A DNA stretch of 26,669 nt from MWBF01 sp964614645. GTDB lineage: Bacteria > Chloroflexota > Anaerolineae > CG2-30-64-16. Position numbers and translations under genes: made by a program. Shown here piece by piece: positions 1 to 7,561 of the stretch; positions within the stretch are counted from its first letter, which is position 1, and every line of letters starts with the position of its first letter. Under the pieces are notes generated by a model. It ran no database searches. It was not told the DNA's origin and saw nothing but the letters and a program-made list of their open reading frames with translations. The DNA is taken from the NCBI GenBank assembly GCA_964614645.1, contig CAZTMA010000066.1:1-26669 (forward strand), written 5' to 3'.

Positions 1-420
1 TTCGTGATGCCACGGTGACCATCGGCCCGTGGCATCTGCCGTTAATGGTGCAGGACTACATCGGCAGCCTGAACGTGGTGCTGGCTGTACCGTTTCTCGC
101 CGTGGGTGGGGTCAACGTGGCCGCGCTGCGCTGGCTGCCGCTGCTGACGGGTGCAGGGCATCTTCGTCACCAATCTGACCGCGCTGCTCTTCATGGCCAG
201 CCTGTGGACCGGGCTGCAGTGGTGGACGACGCGGCGCGCTACGCTGCACCGGGAGTGTAAGCTGCGCCAGCAGCGACGCTGGTTGTGGCTCACCGCGCTG
301 CTGTGGGGCCTGGGCCTCTATGCCAAGCTGTTGTTCGCCTGGGCCATCGGCGCGCTGGTAGTGGTTGCTCTGGCGCTGCTGGCAGCCGAGTGGTTTGCTC
401 AGCGAAAACACTCTGAGCCG

Positions 421-552
421 CAGCTCCCCGAGCGGAGTCCGCATCCTGAGCAGCCTCCCGAGCGGCGTCCGCATCCTGAGCAGCCTCCCGAGCGGCGTCC
501 GCATCCTGAGCAGCAGCCTCCTGAGCGGAGTCCGCATCCTCAGATGCGGACG
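421..552 (+). repeat. Family A: 30-bp tandem repeat inside glycosyltransferase, ending in the palindrome
   Basis: Three 30-bp units (421-450, 451-480, 481-510) contain GAGCGG(A/C)GTCCGCATCCTGAG. A fourth, 3 bases longer, ends in the full palindrome TCCGCATCCTCAGATGCGGA at 531-550. Because 30 is a multiple of 3, the array stays in frame and encodes repeats of the type PERRPHPEQP. It lies in a hydrophilic loop between two predicted membrane helices. Confidence 0.9.
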
Positions 553-807
553 CAGTCGAAGGACGCGTCCTGGGTCACCTGGCTCGGCGCGGCCCTCTGC
601 TTCCTCGCACCGCTGACGCCCCTCATCATCTTCAATATCCGCACGGGCGGGACATTCACTTCCATCTTCGGCAACCTGGGCCAGTCGTACTATGGCGTGG
701 ACAACAGCGCGTACCTGCCCAACCTGGCAACCCGGCTCGGCCAGGTCGTGACGTTGCTGCGCGGCGACCAGATCTGGTACCTGGGCGAGGCGCAGGCCAA
801 CGCGTGG

Positions 808-817
808 NNNNNNNNNN
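808..817. other. Scaffold gap (10 N)
   Basis: Ten N bases mark an assembly join. The true distance is unknown. The flanking gene is inconsistent in frame on both sides, so the lesions of the glycosyltransferase may partly be assembly artefacts. Confidence 0.99.
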
Positions 818-1697
818 TGCATACGGTGCCACCAGGTGACGAAGGGCTGAGTGATGAGTAGTGAGTAATGAGCCTCCCCAGGCCGCCTGCGTCCGCGGCC
901 TTGTCACCAACCACTGACATTGCAGGGCGCCTCTCGTACGGCGGCCCCGGGCTGCCTGGCTGGCGGCCGGGTTGCTCGCAGTGGGCGGGGTCGCGTGGGG
1001 CATCCGCCTGATAACTCATTCCCGCCGGATGTTGCCCGCGTTCCTGCTGCCTCTCGCGCTGCTGGCGCTGGCCGTTGCGCAGAGCGCGTTCACGGTCAGC
1101 GACCTGTTCGTCACGCACTTTGCCCTGCTGCTGCCGCTGATACCGCTGACCGCGGGGCTGGCGGTGGGCGAGGCAGCGCAACGGATGCATAAACGGATAC
1201 TGGGCGGTCTGGTGCTTGCCCTTGCGTTGGCCGCTGCCTGGCTGGTCACGGACCTGCTCAGCACGCTGGACTATCACCGGGTCCTGACGATGTCCGGCGG
1301 CGCCGGCACGCACTCGGACGCCATCAACGGGCTGGCGGACTACCTGGACACTGCGCCGTATCGCGCGCCGGTTGCGCTGGACTGGGGGCTGGATGCGCCG
1401 CTGCGCTTCCTGACTGCAGGCCGCGTGCAGCCGGTGGAAGTGTTCGGCTACGAGCGGCTGGATGCAGCGGACGAGGGGTTGCGGGACGGGTGGGGCCGTA
1501 TCTGACGGACCAGAACAACGTCTACCTCGCCCACGTGCCGGGACAGACGGTGTTCCAGGGCCGGGTGGAGGCGCTGGAGGCCACGGCGAGCAGCCAGGGC
1601 TGGCTGCTGCTCCAGCAGGCGTGGTTCACCCAGCGGAGCGGTGAGGTGCTGTTCATCGTCTACCGGGCGATTCCGTAACAGGCATTTTGAAAATCGC

Positions 1698-1892
1698 GGA
1701 GTGGAGCATCCTCAGATGCGGAACGGCGTGATCGCGCGTGCCCGTCCGCATTTGAGAATGCGGACTCCGCTCCTTCAAGGCGGAGTGAAGTATCCTCAGA
1801 TGCGGAACGGCGTGATCGCCGGTGTGCCCGTCCGCATTTGAGAATGCGGACTCCGCTCCTTCAAGGCGGAGTGGAGCATCCTCAGATGCGGA
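1698..1892. repeat. Family A tandem array between glycosyltransferase remnant and MFS gene
   Basis: Two tandem units begin at 1698 and 1782, and a partial third begins at 1868 (periods 84 and 86 bp). Each unit starts with GGAGTG(G/A)AG followed by ATCCTCAGATGCGGA. After a short spacer comes the inverted half GTCCGCATTTGAGAATGCGGAC, then CTCCGCTCC. Each half is itself a hairpin and the two halves are inverted relative to each other. The array ends about 6 bp from the MFS stop codon. Confidence 0.93.
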
Positions 1893-1897
1893 GCGGC

Positions 1898-3100
1898 TTA
1901 CCGTTCGTGCACGACGCGCCACAGGACGACGATACCGACCGCGAGCATCGCGGCGGAGGCCAGCGCGTTGGCGGTCAGCCCGCCTGTAGCCCAGAGCCGG
2001 GGCGCAGTCAGTGTGGCAATGATGCGACCGATGGACATGGCCGCCACATTCAGCGCCATCACGGACCCGCGCGCAGAGGGGACAATCTCGGACATGAGCG
2101 GGACGAGCGACACGATCGTGAACTCGAACGCGCAGATGAACAGCGCCATGCCGGCGAGCGCAGTCGCCAGCGAGCCTGCCAGCCGGGGCAGCAACAGCAT
2201 GGCCAGCAGGAAGAGGACGAACCCGCTCAACACGGCGCGTCGCTTGCCCAGGCGATCCACGAGGCCCGCGGACAGGCCCTCCGCCAGCATCTCGGCAATG
2301 CTGATGACGATGGATACCGCGCCGATCATCGAGACTGCCAGGCCGAACTCGCTTTCCAGCCACGCGCCGTAGACGATGAAGACGTTCTCCATCGCCATCA
2401 CGAGCAGCAGGCCCACGACCAGGGCCGGCAGGCTGGCGCGCAGGATGGCCCGCCAGGGCACGCCCGGCGCGGCAGAGGATGGCAGTTCATTTGCGGCGGT
2501 GGGCTGCGCGATCCCGCACGCGGGGCACAGCCGCCACATGGCGAGCAGCCCGCCCACGCCGGCCAGCGCAATCAGCCAGAACGGCGACCGCCAGCCGAAC
2601 CGGGCAATCAGCACGCCGCACAGCGGCACACCGATAAACCAGGCGAGCGACCAGGAGAGCTCCAGCAGGCCCATCACCCGGCCCCGCCGCGCGTAGGGCA
2701 CGGCATCGCCCACGTAGGCCTGCATGGCCGGGTCGAAGCCGGACTTGCTGAAGCCGAACAGGGCAAAGGCCACCAGCGCGAGCCCGAAGCCGAGCGGTCC
2801 CGGCCCGCTGCCCAGCGCCATGATCAGCCCGGCCAGCACCAGGGCGGCCAGCCCGGCCAGCATCAGCGTGCGGCGGCCCAGGCGGTCGGCCAGCGCGCCG
2901 AAGACCGGGCTGGCGACGCTCACGACCGCCCGCGCAGTCAGCAGCAGGCTGGCGGTCTCCAGCGGCACGCCCAGCCCCCGGCCGATGGCGGGCAGGAACG
3001 GGTAGACGACCCGGAACTGCAGGTTGAGCGCGGTGCGCGCCAGCAGCATGATGGTGATGGTGCGCGGGGCGTCCGCGGCGGCGTGGGTGGGAGTGCGCAA
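1898..3100 (-). CDS. MFS transporter
   Basis: A 400-residue integral membrane carrier of the major facilitator superfamily, with about 12 hydrophobic helices. The hallmark cytoplasmic loop motif between helices 2 and 3 is present as GALADRLGRR (residues 68-77). The pseudo-repeat in the second half is AGLVDRLGKRR, which supports the usual 6+6 duplication. The substrate cannot be read from sequence; drug or metabolite efflux is the commonest role of such proteins. The chosen start is TTG at 3100, because GAGG lies 8 nt upstream and no ATG or GTG exists in frame before the upstream stop. A minus-strand TATAAT at 3144-3139 would give a transcript with a leader of about 35 nt. The gene is divergent from the DUF3048 lipoprotein. 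The stop abuts a family A repeat array. Confidence 0.9.
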   Translation of the reverse strand: MRTPTHAAADAPRTITIMLLARTALNLQFRVVYPFLPAIGRGLGVPLETASLLLTARAVVSVASPVFGALADRLGRRTLMLAGLAALVLAGLIMALGSGPGPLGFGLALVAFALFGFSKSGFDPAMQAYVGDAVPYARRGRVMGLLELSWSLAWFIGVPLCGVLIARFGWRSPFWLIALAGVGGLLAMWRLCPACGIAQPTAANELPSSAAPGVPWRAILRASLPALVVGLLLVMAMENVFIVYGAWLESEFGLAVSMIGAVSIVISIAEMLAEGLSAGLVDRLGKRRAVLSGFVLFLLAMLLLPRLAGSLATALAGMALFICAFEFTIVSLVPLMSEIVPSARGSVMALNVAAMSIGRIIATLTAPRLWATGGLTANALASAAMLAVGIVVLWRVVHER

Positions 3101-3138
3101 GGTCAGGTCCTCGATGGAATCGGCGTCAACGACGCGCG

Positions 3139-3167
3139 ATTATAGCACACCAACCCTGCCAACGAAC
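3139..3167 (-). promoter_or_regulatory. Putative promoter of the MFS gene
   Basis: On the minus strand a perfect TATAAT (3144-3139) lies about 39 nt before the TTG start. The position 17 bp upstream has only a weak -35 (GTTCGT). The -10 is clear; the -35 is not. Confidence 0.5.
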
Positions 3168-3185
3168 TGACAGGGAACGCCGGAC

Positions 3186-3214
3186 TTCGTCCCGGCGTCC
3201 CTTGTGTGTATAAT
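3186..3214 (+). promoter_or_regulatory. Putative promoter of the DUF3048 lipoprotein gene
   Basis: TATAAT at 3209-3214 lies 27 nt before the GTG start. TTCGTC at 3186-3191 is a poor -35 at 17-bp spacing. A GGAGG ribosome site follows at 3231-3235. Confidence 0.5.
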
Positions 3215-3241
3215 GCACCATATCTCCCTCGGAGGATTTTC

Positions 3242-4447
3242 GTGAAAGAACCCATCCGTCTGCCCCTGGCGGCTGTTGTGCTGACGCTGCTCGTCGTGGT
3301 GAGCCTGTTCGCCGGCTGCGGCGCCCCGGCCGTGCAGGAAGCGACCGCCACGCCGACCCGCACTCCCCGCCCGCCAACCAATACGCCCGAGCCGTCCCCC
3401 ACGCTTACTGCGACACTTGAGCCGACCGCGACGCCTGAACCGACTGCAACCCTTGAGCCGACCGCGACGATGACGCCGACGCTGTCCGCTGCATTGCTGC
3501 CGCGCGAGCCGGGCGTCTCCATCTTCACCGGCCTGCGCCCCGCGGACCCGTCCGTGCTGGACCGGCGGCCGCTGGCCGTCAAGGTGGACAATGACCCCGC
3601 GGTTGTGCCGCAGTCGGGCATGAGCAGGGCGGATGTGGTCGTGGAAAGTCCGAAAGAGGCGTGCATGACGCGCTTCACAGCCATCTTCCAGAGCCAGGAC
3701 GCCGCGCGCATCGGCTCCATCCGCAGCGCACGCATCGTCGACAAGGAACTGCCGGTCATCTTCGACGCGATCCTGGCCTTCTCCGGCGGGGTGGAGCCGG
3801 TCCGGCAGATGCTCTACAAGTCGGAGGATTTGAGCGACCAGGTCCTCGAACAGGCGCGCAACGGCGCCGCCTTCTTCCGTGATCCCAACATCCGCGTGCC
3901 GTTCAATCTGTTTGCCAACACCGACACGCTGTGGAGGGTGGCAACCCAGAAGGGCTGGAACAAGGTTCCCGAGCCGACCGCGGCCTGGGTGTTCTCGGAG
4001 GGGGCGCCCGAAGGCGGCGCGGCAGCCACGAGCCTGAGCATGCCGTTCCCCAAGAACCTGCCCGTGAGCTGGGCCTACGATGCGGGCAGCGGCCGCTGGC
4101 TGCGCTCCATCGGCGGCAACCCGCACATGGACAAGGCGGAGGGCAAGCAGATCAGCGCAGCCAACGTGGTCGTGCTGACCGTAAACACGGTGCAGACGCT
4201 CATCCCGGAGCAGGGCACGCAGCTGACGACCGGGCCGTGCTCCAACGCCTCGGTCGAGGTGCAGCTGTGGGGCCAGGGTCCGGTGCGCATCCTGCGCGAC
4301 GGCCAGGTCTACGAGGGCCAGTGGCTGCGCGATGGCCGGGATGCGCCGTTCCGCTTTATCGACGCCCTGGGGCGGGACCTGCCGCTCAAGCCGGGCAACA
4401 GCTGGTGGCAGATTGTCTCACCGAGCGTGGCGGTGACGATCCAGTAG
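3242..4447 (+). CDS. DUF3048 (YerB-like) domain lipoprotein
   Basis: A 401-residue predicted lipoprotein. The N-terminal helix ends in the lipobox LFAGC with Cys26. A Thr/Pro/Glu-rich linker (about residues 33-80) contains repeated EPTATPEPTAT-like units. The DUF3048 domain follows: RRPLAVKVDNDPAVVPQSGM, then MTRFTAIFQSQ and IGSIRSARIVD, all typical of YerB-type proteins. The C-terminal part (about 270-400) matches the second, beta-rich half. The biochemical role of the family is not established; it is an envelope-anchored protein. GTG at 3242 is chosen because GGAGG sits 6 nt upstream and the lipoprotein signal starts there; the in-frame codon at 3206 lies in the promoter. The last codons and the stop are partly duplicated in the downstream repeat array. 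Confidence 0.9.
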   Translation: MKEPIRLPLAAVVLTLLVVVSLFAGCGAPAVQEATATPTRTPRPPTNTPEPSPTLTATLEPTATPEPTATLEPTATMTPTLSAALLPREPGVSIFTGLRPADPSVLDRRPLAVKVDNDPAVVPQSGMSRADVVVESPKEACMTRFTAIFQSQDAARIGSIRSARIVDKELPVIFDAILAFSGGVEPVRQMLYKSEDLSDQVLEQARNGAAFFRDPNIRVPFNLFANTDTLWRVATQKGWNKVPEPTAAWVFSEGAPEGGAAATSLSMPFPKNLPVSWAYDAGSGRWLRSIGGNPHMDKAEGKQISAANVVVLTVNTVQTLIPEQGTQLTTGPCSNASVEVQLWGQGPVRILRDGQVYEGQWLRDGRDAPFRFIDALGRDLPLKPGNSWWQIVSPSVAVTIQ

Positions 4448-4456
4448 TGCGCCCCG

Positions 4457-4704
4457 GCAGGAGGAGTTCCGCATCCTCAGATGCGGAACGGTCTTGACGA
4501 CCGGCGTCGCCGTTTGCATCTGAGGATGCAAACTCCTCAGCATGGAGCGTCGCCGTGATAGTTCAGTAGCACCCGCCAGCAGGAGGAGTTCCGCATCCTC
4601 AGATGCGGAACGGTCTTGACGACCGGCGTCGCCGTTTGCATCTGAGGATGCAAACTCCTCAGCATGGAGCGTCGCCGTTTGCATCTGAGGATGCAAACTC
4701 CTCA
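4457..4704. repeat. Family A array with a 100-bp direct repeat
   Basis: Copies at 4457-4556 and 4579-4678 read as identical over 100 bp, with a 122-bp period. Each contains the hairpin GTTCCGCATC-CTCA-GATGCGGAAC and, further on, GTTTGCATC-TGAG-GATGCAAAC. A third copy of the second hairpin only lies at about 4678-4704. The bases between the two copies (GTGATAGTTCAGTAG) resemble the 3' end of the upstream gene (GTGACGATCCAGTAG), so the duplicated unit includes the gene terminus. Confidence 0.93.
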
Positions 4705-4708
4705 TGAT

Positions 4709-4742
4709 AAAGGGCCTGGGAGACACATCTCCCAGGCCCTTT
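4709..4742 (+). terminator. Terminator-like hairpin downstream of the DUF3048 gene
   Basis: A perfect 15-bp stem (AAAGGGCCTGGGAGA at 4709-4723 with its complement at 4728-4742) has a CACA loop. The 3' arm ends in TTT followed by CAT, so the U tract is short. It may act in both directions. Confidence 0.7.
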
Positions 4743-4854
4743 CATATGCAATCTTAAACCGCCTCTCATGTGAGATTAATCTGGCGGCTTTATCCTATAG
4801 ACAGTTCGGGAGCGGGTTAGGGACAGCCCAAACCTGACAAACGGTTCCTCCTTC

Positions 4855-4910
4855 AAAAAGAAAAAGCGGTCTGAGCACGAATCCCCGGAGGGTGGGCCGG
4901 GGATTCGTGC
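4855..4910 (-). terminator. Rho-independent terminator of the MBL-fold gene
   Basis: On the minus strand, downstream of the stop at 4941, a perfect 14-bp stem (arms 4910-4897 and 4888-4875, GCACGAATCCCCGG) has an 8-nt loop. It is followed about 9 nt later by TTTTTCTTTTT (4865-4855). Confidence 0.75.
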
Positions 4911-4940
4911 ATTTAACGGACCGGTTCTCCCTCACACGCA

Positions 4941-5834
4941 TCAGATGGGTTCCCAAGTAATAGCATTGTCGATTACTGCTGTGCGCACGCGGCTGCTCGC
5001 CTGTAGCGATGCGAGGCACGCCAGCACCGTCGTCTGCGCCAGCCAGTAGGTGACGGGATTGGTGATGGTGACGTGCAGCGCGTTGGCAGTCTCTTGCAGG
5101 ATGCCGGGCAGGCTGCCGGTGGCGGCTACTGCAGCCGCAACTGCCTCCCTGAGGGCAGCCAGGCGCGCGTAGTTCAGCGCGGCCCATTCCGAGATATCTG
5201 CGACGGCCGGGCCGTGGCCCGGCACAAACGCGGCATACTGCGCATTCAGGTCGGGCAGCCGTTCCAGCGTGTCCAGCGCCTGGTCGATGTGAACATAAAA
5301 CGGGATGCCGTGTTTGTCCAGGATGTCCGGCGCAAAGAGCGCGTCCGCGACGAAGCAAACCCCGCCTCCCCCGATCATTATCTGGTTGGGCGCGTGGCCC
5401 GGCGCAGCGATGGCCTGGAGCCGGATGTCCCCGATGGTTAACGGGCCGGGCCCAATGAGGTGATCGACGGGGCAGCCTTCCGCCAGCGTGAACTTGTGGC
5501 GCAGCTCGGCGGGCGGCAGCGCGCCGGAGAACAGGTAGAGGGGTTCGAGGATGGGGTTCGCGACGATCGCGGCCTCAAGGTCGGGCGCGTAGACCGGTGC
5601 TCCCGTGCGCGTCCTGACCGTCGCGGCGCCGCCGAAGTGGTCTGCATGGGCGTGGGTGATTACCACCGCGGCCAGGCGCACCTTCAGGGCTTCTACGTGG
5701 CGCAGGATCTTCTTCGCGGTGTCCCGGTCCAGCCCGGTGTCGATCAGGACGGCCTGGTCTCCTGCGACGACTAACCCTGCGTTCGATCCGCCCTTGAGCT
5801 GATAGGCCTGTGGGGTGAGTTGGATGAGCTCCAC
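4941..5834 (-). CDS. MBL-fold metallo-hydrolase
   Basis: A 297-residue metallo-beta-lactamase-fold hydrolase. The metal-binding motif is HAHADHFGG (residues 61-69), preceded by VLIDTG (29-34). Further metal ligands are likely in AAPGHAPNQ, CFVADALF and FVPGHGP, in family order. The substrate is not predictable; glyoxalase II-like and other thioesterase or lactonase roles share this scaffold. GTG at 5834 is the preferred start: AAGGA lies 6 nt upstream and homologous domains begin at VELIQLTPQAY. An ATG 45 bp further upstream would add residues encoded by the family C repeat. It is transcribed alone, with a terminator at 4855-4910. Confidence 0.88.
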   Translation of the reverse strand: MELIQLTPQAYQLKGGSNAGLVVAGDQAVLIDTGLDRDTAKKILRHVEALKVRLAAVVITHAHADHFGGAATVRTRTGAPVYAPDLEAAIVANPILEPLYLFSGALPPAELRHKFTLAEGCPVDHLIGPGPLTIGDIRLQAIAAPGHAPNQIMIGGGGVCFVADALFAPDILDKHGIPFYVHIDQALDTLERLPDLNAQYAAFVPGHGPAVADISEWAALNYARLAALREAVAAAVAATGSLPGILQETANALHVTITNPVTYWLAQTTVLACLASLQASSRVRTAVIDNAITWEPI

Positions 5835-5847
5835 GTGCCGTCCTTGC

Positions 5848-6049
5848 GGTGAAGAGGTGAAGAGGGGAACAGGTGACAAGGTGACGGGGTGACAAGGTGA
5901 CGGGGTGATGTCGAGTGGTAGAATGAATCTGCTGTCAGACTGATGCGATCTGGAAGCGCATTTCTTTCACGGTGGAGTGAGCCATCCCACGTAGAAGTGC
6001 CCTGCCCGTCCACATCACCTCTTCACCTTGTCACCTCTTCACCTTGTCA
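5848..6049. repeat. Family C composite element, copy 1 (MBL gene / livF)
   Basis: The left arm (5848-5911) is a run of 7-9-bp units such as GGTGACAAG, GTGACGGG and GTGAAGAG, ending in GGGTGATGT. The right arm (6012-6049) holds the complementary units (ACATCACC, then CTTCACCTTGTCACC). The core (about 5912-6011, about 100 bp) is non-repetitive. Core edges GATGTCGAGTGG and GCCCGTCCACATCACC recur in copy 2 at 22613-22838. No open frame in the core looks like a transposase. The livF stop codon directly abuts the right arm. Confidence 0.88.
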
Positions 6050-6760
6050 TCAGTGTCCGCCGAGGTAGGCCTGCATCACCTGCGGGTTGTTCATCAGCTC
6101 CTGGCCGGTGCCCGAGAGCACGATCCGGCCCGTCTCCAGCACGTAGCCCCGGTGCGCGATCGACAGCGCCATCAGCGCATTCTGCTCGACCAGCAGCACG
6201 CTGACGCCCTGGCTGTTGATCTCCTGGATGATCGAGAAGATTTCTTCCACCAGGATCGGCGCGAGGCCCATCGAGGGCTCGTCCAGCAGCAGCAGCTTGG
6301 GCTGCGCCATCATGCCGCGGCCGATAGCCAACATCTGCTGCTCACCGCCGGACAGCGTGCCGCCCAACTGCGCCAGCCGCTCCTTGAGTCGCGGGAAGCT
6401 CTTGAATACGCGCTCCAGGCTGGCCTGGATTTCGGCGGGCTTATTGCGCGTGAACGCACCCATCTCCAGGTTCTCTCCGACGGTCAGCGGCGCGAAGATC
6501 TTGCGTCCCTCTGGAACGTGGATGATGCCCTTGCGCACGATGTCCTGCGCCGGCATGTTGATCAGGTGCTCTCCCCGGAGCATGACCTGGCCGGACCGGG
6601 GGTGCAGCAGCCCGGACACTGTCTTGAGGGTCGTGGACTTGCCTGCACCGTTGGCGCCGATCAGCGTGACGATCTCGCCCTCGTCCACATTGAACGAAAT
6701 ACCCTGCAGCGCGTGAATTGCACCGTAATAGACGTTCAGGTCTTTGACTTCGAGTAACAT
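6050..6760 (-). CDS. livF: Branched-chain amino-acid ABC transporter ATP-binding protein LivF
   Basis: A 236-residue cytoplasmic ATPase of the hydrophobic amino-acid uptake (HAAT) family, one of two nucleotide-binding subunits that power the LivHM permease. Walker A is GANGAGKS (35-42), the ABC signature LSGGEQQ (136-142) and Walker B LLLLDEP (156-162). The switch histidine lies beyond VLLVEQN, where LivF proteins typically have Q-N. Length and the IHVPEGRKIF segment (about 80-89) are typical of LivF. ATG at 6760 directly follows the TAG of livG, with AGGAAGGA inside the end of livG as ribosome site, so translation is probably coupled. It is the last gene of the operon. Confidence 0.96.
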   Translation of the reverse strand: MLLEVKDLNVYYGAIHALQGISFNVDEGEIVTLIGANGAGKSTTLKTVSGLLHPRSGQVMLRGEHLINMPAQDIVRKGIIHVPEGRKIFAPLTVGENLEMGAFTRNKPAEIQASLERVFKSFPRLKERLAQLGGTLSGGEQQMLAIGRGMMAQPKLLLLDEPSMGLAPILVEEIFSIIQEINSQGVSVLLVEQNALMALSIAHRGYVLETGRIVLSGTGQELMNNPQVMQAYLGGH

Positions 6761-7561
6761 CTAGACATCCTTCCTGACGACCCCGGCCCGGCCAATCGCA
6801 CCGCGGCCCAGGTAGGCTTCGATGACCTGCGGGTTGTCCTGGATCTCGCGCGGCGTGCCCCGCGCAATCACCTGCCCGAAGTCCATGACGGTCAGCCGTT
6901 CGCAGATGTTCATGACCAGGCGCATCTGGTGTTCGATGAGGAGGATGGTCAGGTTGAAGCGATCCCGGATGAAGTGGATCAGCTCCATCAACCGCGTGAT
7001 CTCAGCCGGGTTCATGCCTGCGGCCGGCTCGTCCAGCAGCAACAGTTTGGGGTTGCTGGCGAGCGCGCGGGCAATCTCCAGCCGCCGCTGCTCACCGTAG
7101 GGCAGGTTGCGCGCGATTTCATCCTGGCGGTTGTGCAGGTTGAACACCGCGAGGAACTCCTGCGTGCGCTCGGTCAGCTCGCGCTCCAGCCGGTAGAACG
7201 ACGGCGGGCGCAGGATACTCTCGCTGATGCCATAGCCCGCGTGATGGTGGTAGGCAATGCGTACGTTGTCGAGCACGCTCAGGCTGGGGAACAGGCGGAT
7301 GTTCTGGAAGGTGCGCGCTATACCCTTCTGCGTGACCTCGTGCGGCGCCATGCCCCCGATATTCTGGCCCTGGTAGAGAATCTGGCCCTGGGTGGGCGTG
7401 TAGACGCCGGTAATCATGTTGAACACGGTCGTCTTGCCCGCGCCGTTCGGGCCGATCAGCCCGACGAGCTCGCCCTCATACACTTCGAGGTTGAAGTTCG
7501 ACACGGCGCGCAGGCCACCGAAGGTCTTGTCAAGATTGACGATCTGCAGCAAAGGATCCAT
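6761..7561 (-). CDS. livG: Branched-chain amino-acid ABC transporter ATP-binding protein LivG
   Basis: A 266-residue ATPase, the second nucleotide-binding subunit of the Liv importer. Walker A is GPNGAGKT (37-44), Q-loop RTFQNIRLF (82-90), the family-typical degenerate signature LPYGEQRRLE (152-161), Walker B LLLLDEP (172-178) and the switch LLIEHQM. ATG at 7561 is chosen because it overlaps the livM TGA by one base (TGATG) and has GGAGG 7 nt upstream. A longer frame reaching 7681 lies inside livM and encodes an implausible Arg/Gly-rich head. It abuts livF with no spacer. Confidence 0.96.
   Translation of the reverse strand: MDPLLQIVNLDKTFGGLRAVSNFNLEVYEGELVGLIGPNGAGKTTVFNMITGVYTPTQGQILYQGQNIGGMAPHEVTQKGIARTFQNIRLFPSLSVLDNVRIAYHHHAGYGISESILRPPSFYRLERELTERTQEFLAVFNLHNRQDEIARNLPYGEQRRLEIARALASNPKLLLLDEPAAGMNPAEITRLMELIHFIRDRFNLTILLIEHQMRLVMNICERLTVMDFGQVIARGTPREIQDNPQVIEAYLGRGAIGRAGVVRKDV

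Larger units (their letters stand above)
1..1677 (+). pseudogene. GT39/ArnT-like membrane glycosyltransferase, 5'-truncated and broken
   Basis: The remains of a polytopic lipid-linked-sugar glycosyltransferase (dolichyl-P-mannose mannosyltransferase / ArnT type) run through three pieces. Piece 1 (3 to about 145, frame of base 15, open to the left edge) encodes an N-terminal segment that includes PLMVQDYIGSLN. Piece 2 (about 151-807, another frame) starts at QGIFVTNLTALLFMASLW, which in this family follows roughly 45 residues later, so a segment of about 130-150 bp appears missing at the junction. Piece 2 contains the 30-bp tandem repeat at 421-552 between two membrane helices and then runs into the N gap. 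Piece 3 (about 920-1505) encodes the last helices and the start of the C-terminal domain, then shifts frame near 1490-1500 and continues as GPYLTDQNNVYLAHVPG to a TAA at 1675-1677. Bases 830-917, between pieces 2 and 3, are stop-rich repeat-like sequence. Genuine decay or assembly error around the gap could each explain this. The family call is from pattern recognition. Confidence 0.7.
4448..4940. other. Gene-free interval: repeat array and two terminators
   Basis: No convincing gene lies here. The left half (4457-4704) is the family A tandem array. Next come a plus-strand terminator-like hairpin at 4709-4742, then unassigned sequence at 4743-4854, and a minus-strand terminator at 4855-4910 serving the MBL-fold gene. 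Confidence 0.8.

Noticed and set aside
1698..1892. CRISPR-like regular repeats here and at 421-552, 4457-4704 and 25723-25861
   Set aside because: Spacers are themselves repeated or very short, repeats are hairpins of variable length, and no cas gene is present.
1838..3145. Long plus-strand open frame of 435 codons opposite the MFS gene
   Set aside because: It encodes a Gln/His/Arg-rich low-complexity protein typical of antisense frames in GC-rich DNA; the minus-strand frame has clear MFS motifs.
5912..6011. Family C core as an insertion sequence or small RNA gene
   Set aside because: The core is only about 100 bp, without an open frame, clear promoter or terminator, and copy 2 has a different interior.
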